From an uncultured Bacilli bacterium (GTDB taxonomy: Bacteria > Bacillota_I > Bacilli_A > RF39 > UBA660), in NCBI GenBank assembly GCA_944332205.1, contig CALVJN010000005.1, positions 1 to 63,300 on the forward strand: a stretch of 63,300 bases of DNA, written 5' to 3'. Each line of letters opens with the position of its first letter. Position 1 is the first letter of the stretch. A program made the translations under genes and the position numbers. Below are positions 26,307 through 35,663 of this stretch, in pieces. The notes under the pieces were generated by a model that had not been told where the DNA came from, searched no databases, and worked only from the letters and a program-made list of their open reading frames with translations.

Positions 26307-26340
26307 ATGACCTCCTAAGTAATCATATGTCAAATATTTT
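26293..26340 (-). promoter_or_regulatory. 18-bp SD-enclosing hairpin at mntP start
   Basis: Arms 26293-26310 and 26323-26340 are perfectly complementary (18 bp) with a 12-nt loop that holds the AGGAGG SD. The mntP ATG (26304-26306) lies in the 3' arm, and the spoIIR stop codon lies at the foot of the 5' arm. A T-rich run follows the 3' arm. It could act as a spoIIR terminator, an SD-sequestering switch, or both. Confidence 0.8.
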
Positions 26341-26869
26341 AATTATTCATATATCTATCTAATATTTCTCCTACAAAGGTCTTATATTCTATATCACTCC
26401 TTTCAACTTCATCAAATTCTAACATACATAATGGAGGAAATAAAACACACCACCAATTATCTCCTTTTCCTTCTCCTAAAGTTATTACTAATGATTCATA
26501 ATAACCTTCTTCATATGTAACACCTTTAAAATTTTTTTCTGGGAAATAATTTAATCCATAATTAATTTCATATTTTTGATTAGAGTTTTGTTTTTTTAAA
26601 CTTTTTTTAACCTCGACATCAATATTAGAAAGATTACTTTTAATTATATTTCTAGCTTCTTCAATAGACGTAACATCTTTTAGCAAATTATATATTTTAG
26701 GTTGTATTTCTTCTTTTAATAGTTCTTTTTCTTCAATATCCTTATTATCATTACTATTAGCTATAACTCGTACTCTTATCGCTTCTGTTGGAATTATTAT
26801 ACTTGTACTATCATAATCATTTACAATAATTATCATAATAAGTGCTAATATAATTACTAGTTTTTTCAC
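26339..26869 (-). CDS. spoIIR: Stage II sporulation protein SpoIIR
   Basis: A 176-aa secreted signalling protein that activates SpoIIGA and so sigmaE. It has an N-terminal signal/anchor (KKLVIILALIMIIIV), then the family blocks AIRVRVIANSND, INYGLNYFPEKNFKG and GDNWWCVLFPPLC. It starts with GTG behind AGGTG. The last codon runs directly into the mntP hairpin. Confidence 0.95.
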   Translation of the reverse strand: MKKLVIILALIMIIIVNDYDSTSIIIPTEAIRVRVIANSNDNKDIEEKELLKEEIQPKIYNLLKDVTSIEEARNIIKSNLSNIDVEVKKSLKKQNSNQKYEINYGLNYFPEKNFKGVTYEEGYYESLVITLGEGKGDNWWCVLFPPLCMLEFDEVERSDIEYKTFVGEILDRYMNN

Positions 26870-26927
26870 TTTATCACCTGTTTAAATAATGATATAAGTT
26901 GTTAAAAGTTATTCAAAAAAAAAGATT

Positions 26928-27752
26928 TTATATATTAGTTATAAAAATCATTCTGTCTTTATCTGATAAATCTTTTTTTGCTATTATATTAATATTTTTT
27001 AAATTTTCTTTTATTATCTTTAGAATTTCTTCTTTTTGCTTATATCCAATTTCAAAAGCTATTAAGAAATTATCTTCTAAATAATTTCTAATATTTTCTA
27101 GTATTTTGCGATAATAATAAAGACCATCTTCTCCAGCATATAAAGCTACTGCTGGCTCATTATTTTTAACAATATCTTCTATTTCTTCTCCAACCTTTAT
27201 ATATGGTGGATTACTAATAATCACGTTATATTTTTCTTTTATGTTTTCAAATAAGTCGCTTTCTATTATTTTGACTTTTAAATTTAAGCTATCACTATTT
27301 TGTTTTGCTACTTCTAGTGCACTTCTACTTATATCGGAAATTGTTACATCTATTTCTGGGAAAAGATTTTTTAATGCAAGTCCAATTGCTCCACTCCCAC
27401 AACAAAGATCTAGAATTTTAATTTTTTGAATATCTTTAAACTTTGTTTCAATGATTTTTTTCGTATTTTCAACTAGTTCTTCTGTCTCAAATCTGGGAAT
27501 TAATACATTTTTATTTACTATTAGTTCTAATCCATAAAAATTTGTTGTTCCTAATATGTACTGTAATGGTTTATTATCTAATCTTGCTTTTATTAAATCT
27601 TTAAATAAATTTGCTTTGTTTTCTTCAACTTTTTCATTAAGAATATTTATTAAATTTAATGGGTCACATTCTAATACTCTAGCTAATAATATTTTAACTT
27701 CAATTGAATGTAAAAACTTTTTCCCATAAATTATTAATTCTTCAACTGTCAT
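26928..27752 (-). CDS. prmC: Release-factor glutamine methyltransferase PrmC
   Basis: A 274-aa SAM-dependent enzyme that methylates Gln of the GGQ motif in release factors. It has the SAM-binding motif ILDLCCGSGAIGLAL and the catalytic VIISNPPYIK motif, with an N-terminal helical domain. It starts 1 bp after prfA, whose product is its substrate, as in most Firmicutes. Confidence 0.95.
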   Translation of the reverse strand: MTVEELIIYGKKFLHSIEVKILLARVLECDPLNLINILNEKVEENKANLFKDLIKARLDNKPLQYILGTTNFYGLELIVNKNVLIPRFETEELVENTKKIIETKFKDIQKIKILDLCCGSGAIGLALKNLFPEIDVTISDISRSALEVAKQNSDSLNLKVKIIESDLFENIKEKYNVIISNPPYIKVGEEIEDIVKNNEPAVALYAGEDGLYYYRKILENIRNYLEDNFLIAFEIGYKQKEEILKIIKENLKNINIIAKKDLSDKDRMIFITNI

Positions 27753-27753
27753 T

Positions 27754-28809
27754 TTATTCTCCAGCTAATTTTCTTTTTTGATCTTCAGTTATTAATGCTT
27801 CGATAATTGGAGATAATTCTCCTTCCATAACACGATCTAATTGCATTAATGTAAAACCAATACGATGATCTGTTACTCTGTTTTGTGGATAATTATATGT
27901 TCTTATTTTTTCTGATCTATCTCCTGTTCCAATTTTACTTCTTCTTTCTGCGCCTTCTTTTTCTTCTTTTTCCCTTTGTTTTAAATCGTAAAGTCTTGTC
28001 TTTAAAGTTTTTAAAGCCATTTCTTTGTTTTGAATTTGACTACGACCTACTTGACAGTATACTATCATTCCAGTTGGTATATGAGTTGCTCTTACAGCAG
28101 AATCCGTTGTGTTTACTCCTTGACCACCACAACCACTAGATCTTGTTATATCAATTCTTACTTCAGACATGTCTAATTCAAAATCTAAGTCTTCAGCCTC
28201 AGGCATAGCAAGAACTGTAGCCGTTGAAGTATGAACTCTTCCTTGTGTTTCTGTAACTGGTACTCTTTGAACTCTATGAGCTCCACTTTCGTATTTCATT
28301 TTAGAATAAACGTTTTTCCCTTTTATCATAAAACTAACAAGAGAAAACCCTCCACCTTCTGAATATTCTTCTGTAATAGGTTCTACTTTCCATCCTTCTT
28401 TTTCAGCATACTTTAAATACATACGATAAAGATCACCAGCAAAAATATTAGCTTCGTCACCGCCTGCTGCTCCTCGAATTTCTACTATTACATTTTTTCC
28501 GTCATTAGGATCTTTAGGAATCAATAAAATCTCTAATTCACTACTTAACTTATTCTTTTCTTCTTCTAAATTTACTAATTCTTCTTTAGCAAATTCTCCC
28601 ATTTCTGGGTCTTTCACCATTTCTTTGGCTGCTTCAATATCTTCTTCTACTTTTTTATATTTTTCATAGCATATAACAATTTCTTCTAATTCTGATACTT
28701 CTTTTGATAGTTCTTTTGTTTTTTTTATATCTTTTAATATTTCTGGATTTAATAGTTCTTTATTTAATTCATCATATTTTTCTTTAATTATATTTAATCT
28801 TTCTATCAT
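27754..28809 (-). CDS. prfA: Peptide chain release factor 1
   Basis: A 351-aa RF1, which reads UAA and UAG stops. The GGQ motif is seen in SSGCGGQGVNTTDSAVR. The domain-2 blocks GAAGGDEANIFAGDLYRMY and RVQRVPVTETQGRVHTSTATV are clear. SD GAGGGTG precedes the ATG. Since RF1 reads UAG, its presence argues against UAG being reassigned in this genome, which matters for the amber codon in the IS110 transposase. Confidence 0.96.
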   Translation of the reverse strand: MIERLNIIKEKYDELNKELLNPEILKDIKKTKELSKEVSELEEIVICYEKYKKVEEDIEAAKEMVKDPEMGEFAKEELVNLEEEKNKLSSELEILLIPKDPNDGKNVIVEIRGAAGGDEANIFAGDLYRMYLKYAEKEGWKVEPITEEYSEGGGFSLVSFMIKGKNVYSKMKYESGAHRVQRVPVTETQGRVHTSTATVLAMPEAEDLDFELDMSEVRIDITRSSGCGGQGVNTTDSAVRATHIPTGMIVYCQVGRSQIQNKEMALKTLKTRLYDLKQREKEEKEGAERRSKIGTGDRSEKIRTYNYPQNRVTDHRIGFTLMQLDRVMEGELSPIIEALITEDQKRKLAGE

Positions 28810-28868
28810 GGTATCACCCTCACATTTATATTATATCATATATTATTTTTAAAAAAAAGAAACTAAAA

Positions 28869-29309
28869 TTATTCTTCCAATTCTAGTTCTTCTTCATCTA
28901 AAACAACTAAATCTTTTAAATCATCATCACTGTCATCAAAATCATCTTCATCAGAAACAGAGTCATCATATTCGCTATTATCTTCTTCTTGATCTTCTTT
29001 AATATCTAAATCTTCATCTTCTTCTTCATCTTCCTGATCATTAGGAATTATTACTTTATCAGAAGTATGTCTACTTCTCAAATCCCAATTCCCATCCTCT
29101 AAAAGCAAAAATCTTTTATCAGTTGTCAACGTAGTATAATAATCACCTATTTTATTTTGATATACTGAATCAGGTAATTCTAACAAACTAGTAATTTTTT
29201 TAAATAAGTCTGCTGTATTCATTGATCCTTTTTCTTCTAATAACATATTTGTTATATCTTTGTATGATAATAATTCTAAGTCTTCTTTTTTTAAATTTTC
29301 TATACTCAT
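28869..29309 (-). CDS. rpoE: RNA polymerase delta subunit
   Basis: A 146-aa protein with an N-terminal HARE-type winged helix (residues 10-80: SYKDITNMLLEEKGSMNT, YQNKIGDYYTTLTTD, GNWDLRSRHTSD) and a long, nearly all-acidic C-terminal tail of Glu/Asp. This is the hallmark of Firmicute RpoE, which aids recycling of RNA polymerase. SD GGAGGG precedes the ATG. Confidence 0.95.
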   Translation of the reverse strand: MSIENLKKEDLELLSYKDITNMLLEEKGSMNTADLFKKITSLLELPDSVYQNKIGDYYTTLTTDKRFLLLEDGNWDLRSRHTSDKVIIPNDQEDEEEDEDLDIKEDQEEDNSEYDDSVSDEDDFDDSDDDLKDLVVLDEEELELEE

Positions 29310-29409
29310 AAAATCCCTCCATAAGAGTAGTTTTTGTTATCTTTTTTTGTGAGTAAAAAATACTCAATAAAACTTATATCATTATTTATATTTAAAATCA
29401 ATATATTTA

Positions 29410-31152
29410 TTACATTTTTTCTGGGCAATTAATTCCCATTGTATTTAACAATATCATATTAGTATTGTAAACAACTTTAGATAAAGTAAGCCAAGACTCT
29501 CTTAAATCATTGTTTTCTTCAGTTAAAATTTTATTTTCAGAATAAAATTTATTATAAATACTTGTCAATTTATATATATATTCTGCAATTTCGTTTAATG
29601 ATTTAGTATCATAGGCTCTATCTATTACAGTTGGCATATTTAATAAAGTAATTAATAACTCTTTTTCTGTTTTACTATTTATTATATTAAATTTATTAAA
29701 ATTTATATTTTTTTCTTTGGCTTTATTTAAAAGAGATTTTATTCTAATTGTCGAATATAGTAAATATGGACCTGTTTTGCCTTCTAAGTCACTAAATTTT
29801 GTTTGGTCAAATATATAGTCAGTTTCACGATAAGGCAATAAATCAGCATATTTTAAAGCTGCTAAAGCGATTATTTCAGCGGTTTCTTTTTTATTTTCTT
29901 CTTCAACAATATTATCATTTATTCTTTTATAACATTCTTCTGTTATCAAACTTATTAACTCTTCAAGGCTCATTACTCCGCCATTTCTGGTTTTAAATGG
30001 TTTTCCATCTTTTCCATTCATTGTTCCAAATCCGTAAAATCCCAATTTTGTTTTTGTAACAATTTGAGCTTTCTTTGCTGCTCTAAATACCTGTTCAAAA
30101 TGAAGTTCCTGCCTTAAATCTGTAGTATACCAGATTTCATCTGGTGCAAAACGTTTCATTCTTCCATAAATTGTTGCTAAATCAGTAGTTGCATACAGGT
30201 AGGCTCCATCACTTTTTTGTAAAATTATCGGTGGTATTTCTTTGTCATCATCTTCTTCTTTAACATCCATTACTTTAGCGCCTTCACTTGTATAAAGTAA
30301 ATTTTTTTTGTTTAAAAAATCAAACATTTCTGGAATATATTTGAAACTGTCTCTTTCTCCTTCCCAAAGATCGAAGTTTGTGTTTAATTTTTCGTATGTT
30401 TCTTTAATATCTCCTATCGATAATTCTGTAATTTTATCCCAAAGTTTACTATATCCTATGTGATTATTTTGAATTTGGTATGTAATTTGTCTTGCTTTCT
30501 CTAATAAATTTTCATTTTCCTTTGTTTTCATTGAACCAGTTGGATATATTACTTTCAAATCTTCTTTTGTTATCGGTAAGTCAAAGTCTTCTCCTTTATA
30601 ATCTTTTTTGAAACATATTAAATCTGGAAACATATTTTCAATTTCCATAACGACAATTCCAGCTTGAAGCCCTGAGTCTCCTAAATGCACATCAGCTATA
30701 GTTTCATGCCCTACTAATTTAGCTAATCTATTTAAAGATTCACCAATATTAGCGCTTCTTAAATGTCCAACGTGTAATGCTTTTGCAACATTGGCTCCAC
30801 CATAATCAATAACGATTTTCTTTTTATCTTGTTTGTTTATATTTTTTAAAATATTATCTTTTATTTCATTTAAAAATTCTATTAAAAATTGATTAGACAA
30901 ACTTATGTTAATAAAACCAGATCCTGCTACATTAACATTTTCAAAACAAGAGTATTGTTTTAGTACATCTTTTATTTCATTTGCTATTATTAATGGACTT
31001 TTATGATAAATTTTTGCTAACTTCATAGCATCATTTATTTGATATTCTCCTAAATCAGGTCTATTAGTTAATGATAATGTTACTTCGTCATCATATCCAA
31101 TATTTTTACATAATTTGCTTATTAATTTTTCTAATTCTTGAAATTTAGTCAT
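29410..31152 (-). CDS. argS: Arginyl-tRNA synthetase
   Basis: A 580-aa class I synthetase for tRNA-Arg. The N-terminal Add1 domain is followed by the HIGH-type motif AKALHVGHLRSANIG, the ArgS-typical FKTRNGGVMSLEEL in the KMSK position, and the C-terminal DALR anticodon domain. The ATG at 31152 is chosen because AAGGAGG lies 6 bp upstream; it overlaps the 3' end of the DUF1934 gene by 8 bp. A longer frame reaching 31194 is not supported. Confidence 0.95.
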   Translation of the reverse strand: MTKFQELEKLISKLCKNIGYDDEVTLSLTNRPDLGEYQINDAMKLAKIYHKSPLIIANEIKDVLKQYSCFENVNVAGSGFINISLSNQFLIEFLNEIKDNILKNINKQDKKKIVIDYGGANVAKALHVGHLRSANIGESLNRLAKLVGHETIADVHLGDSGLQAGIVVMEIENMFPDLICFKKDYKGEDFDLPITKEDLKVIYPTGSMKTKENENLLEKARQITYQIQNNHIGYSKLWDKITELSIGDIKETYEKLNTNFDLWEGERDSFKYIPEMFDFLNKKNLLYTSEGAKVMDVKEEDDDKEIPPIILQKSDGAYLYATTDLATIYGRMKRFAPDEIWYTTDLRQELHFEQVFRAAKKAQIVTKTKLGFYGFGTMNGKDGKPFKTRNGGVMSLEELISLITEECYKRINDNIVEEENKKETAEIIALAALKYADLLPYRETDYIFDQTKFSDLEGKTGPYLLYSTIRIKSLLNKAKEKNINFNKFNIINSKTEKELLITLLNMPTVIDRAYDTKSLNEIAEYIYKLTSIYNKFYSENKILTEENNDLRESWLTLSKVVYNTNMILLNTMGINCPEKM

Positions 31153-31489
31153 CAAAAACCTCCTTAATTTCCAATAAAAACTCAATAATATCACTATCGA
31201 TTTTATATTTAATTTTTACTTTTTCTTCACTACTATATAACTCAATTACTTCTATGTCAAATTCAATAAACTCATTTTTAGTAGTTATTGTCATATTTTT
31301 TTTATTAAAATCTATTCTAAGTTCTTTTTCTTTATCTTTTTTTATTAGGCGATTTATTTTTTTATCATAAATTAGTTTTTCTTCTTTTTTTTCATAACTT
31401 ATTATATCTTTATTCAAAAAACCTATTCCTATATAGTTATTGGAACTATCATTATTTTTAATTTTTAAAATTATTTTTACTTTTTGCAT
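31145..31489 (-). CDS. ywiB: DUF1934 (YwiB-like) small beta-barrel protein
   Basis: A 114-aa protein of alternating charged and hydrophobic beta strands (KVKIILKIKNN, MTITTKNEFIEFDIEV, KVKIKYKIDSDI). It is placed directly before argS, as YwiB is in Bacillus, which supports the DUF1934 assignment. SD GGTGAAA lies before the ATG. Its function is unknown in the family. It is divergent from the penicillin-binding protein gene. Confidence 0.75.
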   Translation of the reverse strand: MQKVKIILKIKNNDSSNNYIGIGFLNKDIISYEKKEEKLIYDKKINRLIKKDKEKELRIDFNKKNMTITTKNEFIEFDIEVIELYSSEEKVKIKYKIDSDIIEFLLEIKEVFDD

Positions 31490-31595
31490 AATTTCACCAT
31501 AAAATTTACAACTCGAATTATAACATATTTACTTTATTTTTAATACATATTTTTTTGATTATTTATTCATACTAATTTTAGATTGGAGTGTTTAA

Positions 31596-33545
31596 ATGAA
31601 AATTTTTAAAAAGCTATTAAAATTTTTATTTTTTGTTTTCCTTATTTTATTTATTTTAGGTTTTTCAATTTATGGTTATTCACGTGTTTCTTCAAAATTA
31701 GAAATCAAAAATGCTAATAACATTTCCTTATATGACAAAAATGACAATTTATTTTTTATGGGAAATGGTACAAGTCAATGGATAAATCTTAATGATATTT
31801 CTAAGTATTTGATTGATGCTACAATTTCAACTGAAGATAAAAATTTTTATAAACATTTTGGGTTTGACTTTCTCAGAATTTTGAAAGCTGGTTGGGTCAA
31901 TATTACCAGTGGTAAAACAAAACAAGGTGCTTCGACTATTTCACAACAGTATGTTAAAAATCTATTTTTAGATTTTGATAAAACTTGGGAAAGAAAATGG
32001 AATGAACTTTGGTTAACACTAAATATTGAAATATATTATTCTAAGGATGAAATACTTGAAGGATATCTTAATACTATTAATTATGGGCATGGTATGTATG
32101 GGATAGAAAATGCAAGTCAGTTTTATTTTAATAAAAGTGCAAGTGATTTAACACTAGCAGAAGCTTCTCTTTTAGTCGGCATTCCAAAATCTCCGTCTAA
32201 TTATTCACCAATAGTTAACTTTGATCTTGCTAAAAGTAGGCAAAAAATGGTACTTTCTGGTATGGTTAAAAATGGATATATTAGTGAAGAAGAAATGAAT
32301 GAAGCATACAATGAAGAACTAAATGTTATAGGAAAGAAAAGTAATATAAATCTTTCTACTTTGATGTATTATCAAGATGCTGTATTAAACGAATTAGAAA
32401 ATATTAGTGATATTCCTACATCATTTTTAGAAACAGGCGGATTAAAAATATACACAACTTTAGATCTTGATGCTCAAACGATACTTGAAGAAAAAATAAC
32501 AGATAATTTAGCTAATAATAATGCTATTCAAGTTAATGCTATTATGATGGATCCTAATACTGGAGGAATTATTGCTTTAGTTGGTGGAAGAGATTACTCA
32601 TTGTCACAATATAATCGTTCTCTTTCTTCAAAAAGACAAGTTGGTTCAGTTATGAAACCTATTCTTTATTATTCGGCTTTAGAAAATGGTTTTACTTCTT
32701 CTACTTGTTTTACTAGTGAAGAAACTACTTTTACTTTCTCTAATAATCAAAATTATTCACCAAAAAATGCTAATGAAGTTTATGGAAATAAACCTATAAG
32801 TTTGGCTGCTGCCATTGCTTATTCCGATAATGTCTACGCAGTTAAAACACATATTTTTTTAGGAGAAGATAATCTTGTCAATATGGCGCAACGACTTGGT
32901 ATTACTTCCTCTATGGCTGAAGTTCCATCTTTAGCTTTAGGTACTAGTGAAATGAATATTATTGAATTAACTAGTGCTTATGCTACATTTGCAAATGAAG
33001 GATATAAAATTACACCGCATTTAATTGAACGTGTAGAAGATAACAATGGGAATGTTTTATATGAGGTAGATGATGTCAAAGAATCAATTCTTAATCCTAG
33101 CTTAGTGTATATTTTGAATAATTTATTAACTTCAACATATGATACTACTTTCATTGACTATAATTATCCAACTGTTTTAAATATTGCTAGTAAATTAAGC
33201 AAAAAGTATTCTATAAAATCTGGTACTACGGCAACAGATAGTTGGACAGTTGGATACAATCCACAAGTAATTACTTCTGTTTGGGTTGGTTATGATGATA
33301 GCTCTAATATTTCTAGTTCCGATTATATGTATACTAAAAACATTTGGGCTGAAACAATGGAAGATTATTTAAAAGACAAAGAAAATGTTTGGTATGACAT
33401 GCCTAATAATGTTGTTGGCGTTGTAGTAGATCCAATAAGTGGTCTACCTGTTGATAATTCTTCAGCCAAGAAAAAAGTTCTGTACTATTTAAAAGGCACA
33501 GAACCTAATGAAACACAAGTAGTATTTGATGAAATTAGTGAATAA
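31596..33545 (+). CDS. Class A penicillin-binding protein (PBP1 family)
   Basis: A 649-aa bifunctional peptidoglycan glycosyltransferase/transpeptidase with an N-terminal membrane anchor (about residues 8-27). The GT51 domain has EDKNFYKHFGFD, GASTISQQYVKNLFL and EILEGYLNTINYGHG. The transpeptidase has the SxxK motif in RQVGSVMKP, SxN in AYSDNVYA and KSG in IKSGTTATDS. It acts on the outer face of the membrane. SD GGAGTG precedes the ATG. It is one of the few plus-strand genes here and converges with pduL. Confidence 0.94.
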   Translation: MKIFKKLLKFLFFVFLILFILGFSIYGYSRVSSKLEIKNANNISLYDKNDNLFFMGNGTSQWINLNDISKYLIDATISTEDKNFYKHFGFDFLRILKAGWVNITSGKTKQGASTISQQYVKNLFLDFDKTWERKWNELWLTLNIEIYYSKDEILEGYLNTINYGHGMYGIENASQFYFNKSASDLTLAEASLLVGIPKSPSNYSPIVNFDLAKSRQKMVLSGMVKNGYISEEEMNEAYNEELNVIGKKSNINLSTLMYYQDAVLNELENISDIPTSFLETGGLKIYTTLDLDAQTILEEKITDNLANNNAIQVNAIMMDPNTGGIIALVGGRDYSLSQYNRSLSSKRQVGSVMKPILYYSALENGFTSSTCFTSEETTFTFSNNQNYSPKNANEVYGNKPISLAAAIAYSDNVYAVKTHIFLGEDNLVNMAQRLGITSSMAEVPSLALGTSEMNIIELTSAYATFANEGYKITPHLIERVEDNNGNVLYEVDDVKESILNPSLVYILNNLLTSTYDTTFIDYNYPTVLNIASKLSKKYSIKSGTTATDSWTVGYNPQVITSVWVGYDDSSNISSSDYMYTKNIWAETMEDYLKDKENVWYDMPNNVVGVVVDPISGLPVDNSSAKKKVLYYLKGTEPNETQVVFDEISE

Positions 33546-33551
33546 AATTTT

Positions 33552-34115
33552 CTAATATTTTATTATTTCTACTTCATCTCCAGTTTTAGCTAATGAACCA
33601 TTTCCATCATCAGTATCTAAATGAAGTTCTAATACGTAATTTGGATTTTCTTTTACGTATACATCCTCAAAAACTGTTGATTTTTCTGATTCAATTTTTA
33701 CTTTAACTTTTTCTACTCCTTCAAGATTATATTTTATTCTATCTTCTTTATTTATATGTAAATGTCTGGTTGCTATTATGCAGCAATTTTTTGTTACTTC
33801 TCCACATGGACCAACAATTGTTATTTTCTCTGCTCCTTCTAAATCTCCTGAATTTCTAACAGGGGGTTTTATTCCTAGCGCAAAACTATCAGTCCTAGAT
33901 ATTTCAACTTGTGAATATTTTCTTAATGGTCCTAATAATCTTACATTATTTATAGTACTTTTTTCTGTTTTTATAGATACTTTTTGGTTAGAAGCAAATT
34001 CACCAGGTTGTACTAAATCTTTAACTTTTTCAAGAGATGCGTCACCAAATAAAGTCTTATAATCTTTTTCTGTTAAATGCACATGTCTATTTGATATTCC
34101 CAATAATACTTTCAT
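33552..34115 (-). CDS. pduL: PduL-type phosphate acyltransferase
   Basis: A 187-aa protein with the duplicated PduL barrel: GISNRHVHLTEKDYKTLFG in the first half, IIATRHLHINKEDR in the second, and a HLDTDDGNGSL end. The His residues bind zinc at the active site. It interconverts acyl-CoA and acyl-phosphate and may serve here as the phosphotransacetylase, since no microcompartment genes are nearby. A 7-bp inverted repeat (34116-34122 with 34138-34144) encloses the AAGGAAGG SD. Confidence 0.9.
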   Translation of the reverse strand: MKVLLGISNRHVHLTEKDYKTLFGDASLEKVKDLVQPGEFASNQKVSIKTEKSTINNVRLLGPLRKYSQVEISRTDSFALGIKPPVRNSGDLEGAEKITIVGPCGEVTKNCCIIATRHLHINKEDRIKYNLEGVEKVKVKIESEKSTVFEDVYVKENPNYVLELHLDTDDGNGSLAKTGDEVEIIKY

Positions 34116-34259
34116 TATAATCTTTCCTTCCTTTTTTGATTATATCACTTTTTTATTTTTATGTAAACGAAATACAATTAATACTTTTTTATAGATTGCA
34201 TTTAAATTTTATGTTATAATCTTTTTAGTATATAGAATAATAGTATATGGAGGAGCGAC

Positions 34260-35618
34260 ATGTCAAAAGTTTATAATACTATGGAATATAATGTTAATGA
34301 ATTAATTAATTACTTATTATTATATCGAGAATTAATTCTTAATGGACAATATGATCCTTATTATAAAAATCAAGCTATCGAATTATTAGATAAAATTTCT
34401 CAATTGGAAGAACTTATCCAAAATAACAGTAGTTTTGCGACTTTTGATTTTGAAAATATGAAGAAAAGATTTGTTGGCGTTTTCCATCCTGACAGATTTA
34501 AGATAAAATTGGAAAATATAGAAAGCTCAGAGGAAATTTTTGGAAAAACTCTTGGTATATTCCAAAATATAAGTGAATTGAGAAGAGTAAAAAGTGGCAG
34601 TCAGTTTAAATATGACAGCACAACAGGTGATTCATATAGAGCTAATGCTCCTCGTAATAATCAGTATAAAAAAAGTTCTTCATATACAAATAATACAGAT
34701 AAAGAAAGTAAACAGACATATCAAAATGATGATGTTAATGACTTTGAAGATGAATATGAAGCAGCCTTGCCTTTTGTATTACAATTTATTTCTAATAAGT
34801 TTAATGCTATTTTTAGAGGGATTCCATCTTCAAAAGAAGATTATGAGAATATTTTAACTAGATTGCAAAAAAAAGTAGATAATTTACAATATAATGATAA
34901 TTTATTTAATGAAGTTATAAATTCTATTCAAAAAAGACGTCAATATAATAGAACTGTTTTTCTAAATAATATGCAAGATGAAAAAATTAATAGATTGTAT
35001 TATGAAAAAATTTCATCGCTTAGAGAGATTGCCTATAAAAAAAGGCAAAAATATCAACAAGCACAAATAAATTGTGATAACCGCTATGAAATATTATATC
35101 CAGAAATACAAGGTGCTTTTAATAGTTGGCAAAGAGAAGCCAATCATTATATAGCACAATACAGAAACTTAGTTGATAAATATTATTGTGCTATGAGAGA
35201 ACTAACTCAAGATGATCATAAATCACTAACACAAGAAATTCAACGAATGAGAAGTTATATAGAAAAAAATTATACAGATGCTAACTTAATTTTTTGTAAA
35301 ATTCGTGACGATGTTTTACAAAATGATCAAAAATATTGTGAATTAGCAAAAAATTTAAACAGTGCTAAACAAAGTTTTTTGAGAATTGAACAAAGATTTC
35401 AATATGTTTTAAATAATCCTAGTAAATGTAAATCAGAAATTAGAAAAAGAATTACTGATGACTATGAAAAAAAAGATGAGGAAGATGTTATTCGTTTAGA
35501 TGCTGAAAAAAGAAAAAAGCAACGAAATCAAAGAAAGTTAAATGATGCAATGGTTAAACGTAATAACTTTGTTATAGAATATGGTGAAATTTATGAAAAA
35601 AGTCATGCAAAAAGATAA
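34260..35618 (+). CDS. Uncharacterised coiled-coil protein with J-like HPD segment
   Basis: A 452-aa protein. Residues about 35-100 resemble the helix II-HPD-helix III part of a J domain: ENMKKRFVGVFHPDRFKIK with H76-P77-D78, then FGKTLGIFQNISELRRV. A low-complexity Ser/Asn/Lys linker (about 115-165) follows, then about 280 residues of charged helix typical of coiled coils, ending in a Lys/Arg-rich tail. There is no signal peptide or membrane segment. SD GGAGGAG precedes the ATG. The next gene encodes a LemA-like protein 45 bp downstream on the same strand. It may be a co-chaperone-like scaffold; this is inference. Confidence 0.6.
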   Translation: MSKVYNTMEYNVNELINYLLLYRELILNGQYDPYYKNQAIELLDKISQLEELIQNNSSFATFDFENMKKRFVGVFHPDRFKIKLENIESSEEIFGKTLGIFQNISELRRVKSGSQFKYDSTTGDSYRANAPRNNQYKKSSSYTNNTDKESKQTYQNDDVNDFEDEYEAALPFVLQFISNKFNAIFRGIPSSKEDYENILTRLQKKVDNLQYNDNLFNEVINSIQKRRQYNRTVFLNNMQDEKINRLYYEKISSLREIAYKKRQKYQQAQINCDNRYEILYPEIQGAFNSWQREANHYIAQYRNLVDKYYCAMRELTQDDHKSLTQEIQRMRSYIEKNYTDANLIFCKIRDDVLQNDQKYCELAKNLNSAKQSFLRIEQRFQYVLNNPSKCKSEIRKRITDDYEKKDEEDVIRLDAEKRKKQRNQRKLNDAMVKRNNFVIEYGEIYEKSHAKR

Positions 35619-35663
35619 TTTTATTAACATTCCTATTATATACTAAATATTTGAGGTGATATT

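Noticed and set aside
26293-26340. yybP-ykoY manganese riboswitch
   Set aside because: The conserved riboswitch loops are absent; there is only a single long AT-rich stem.
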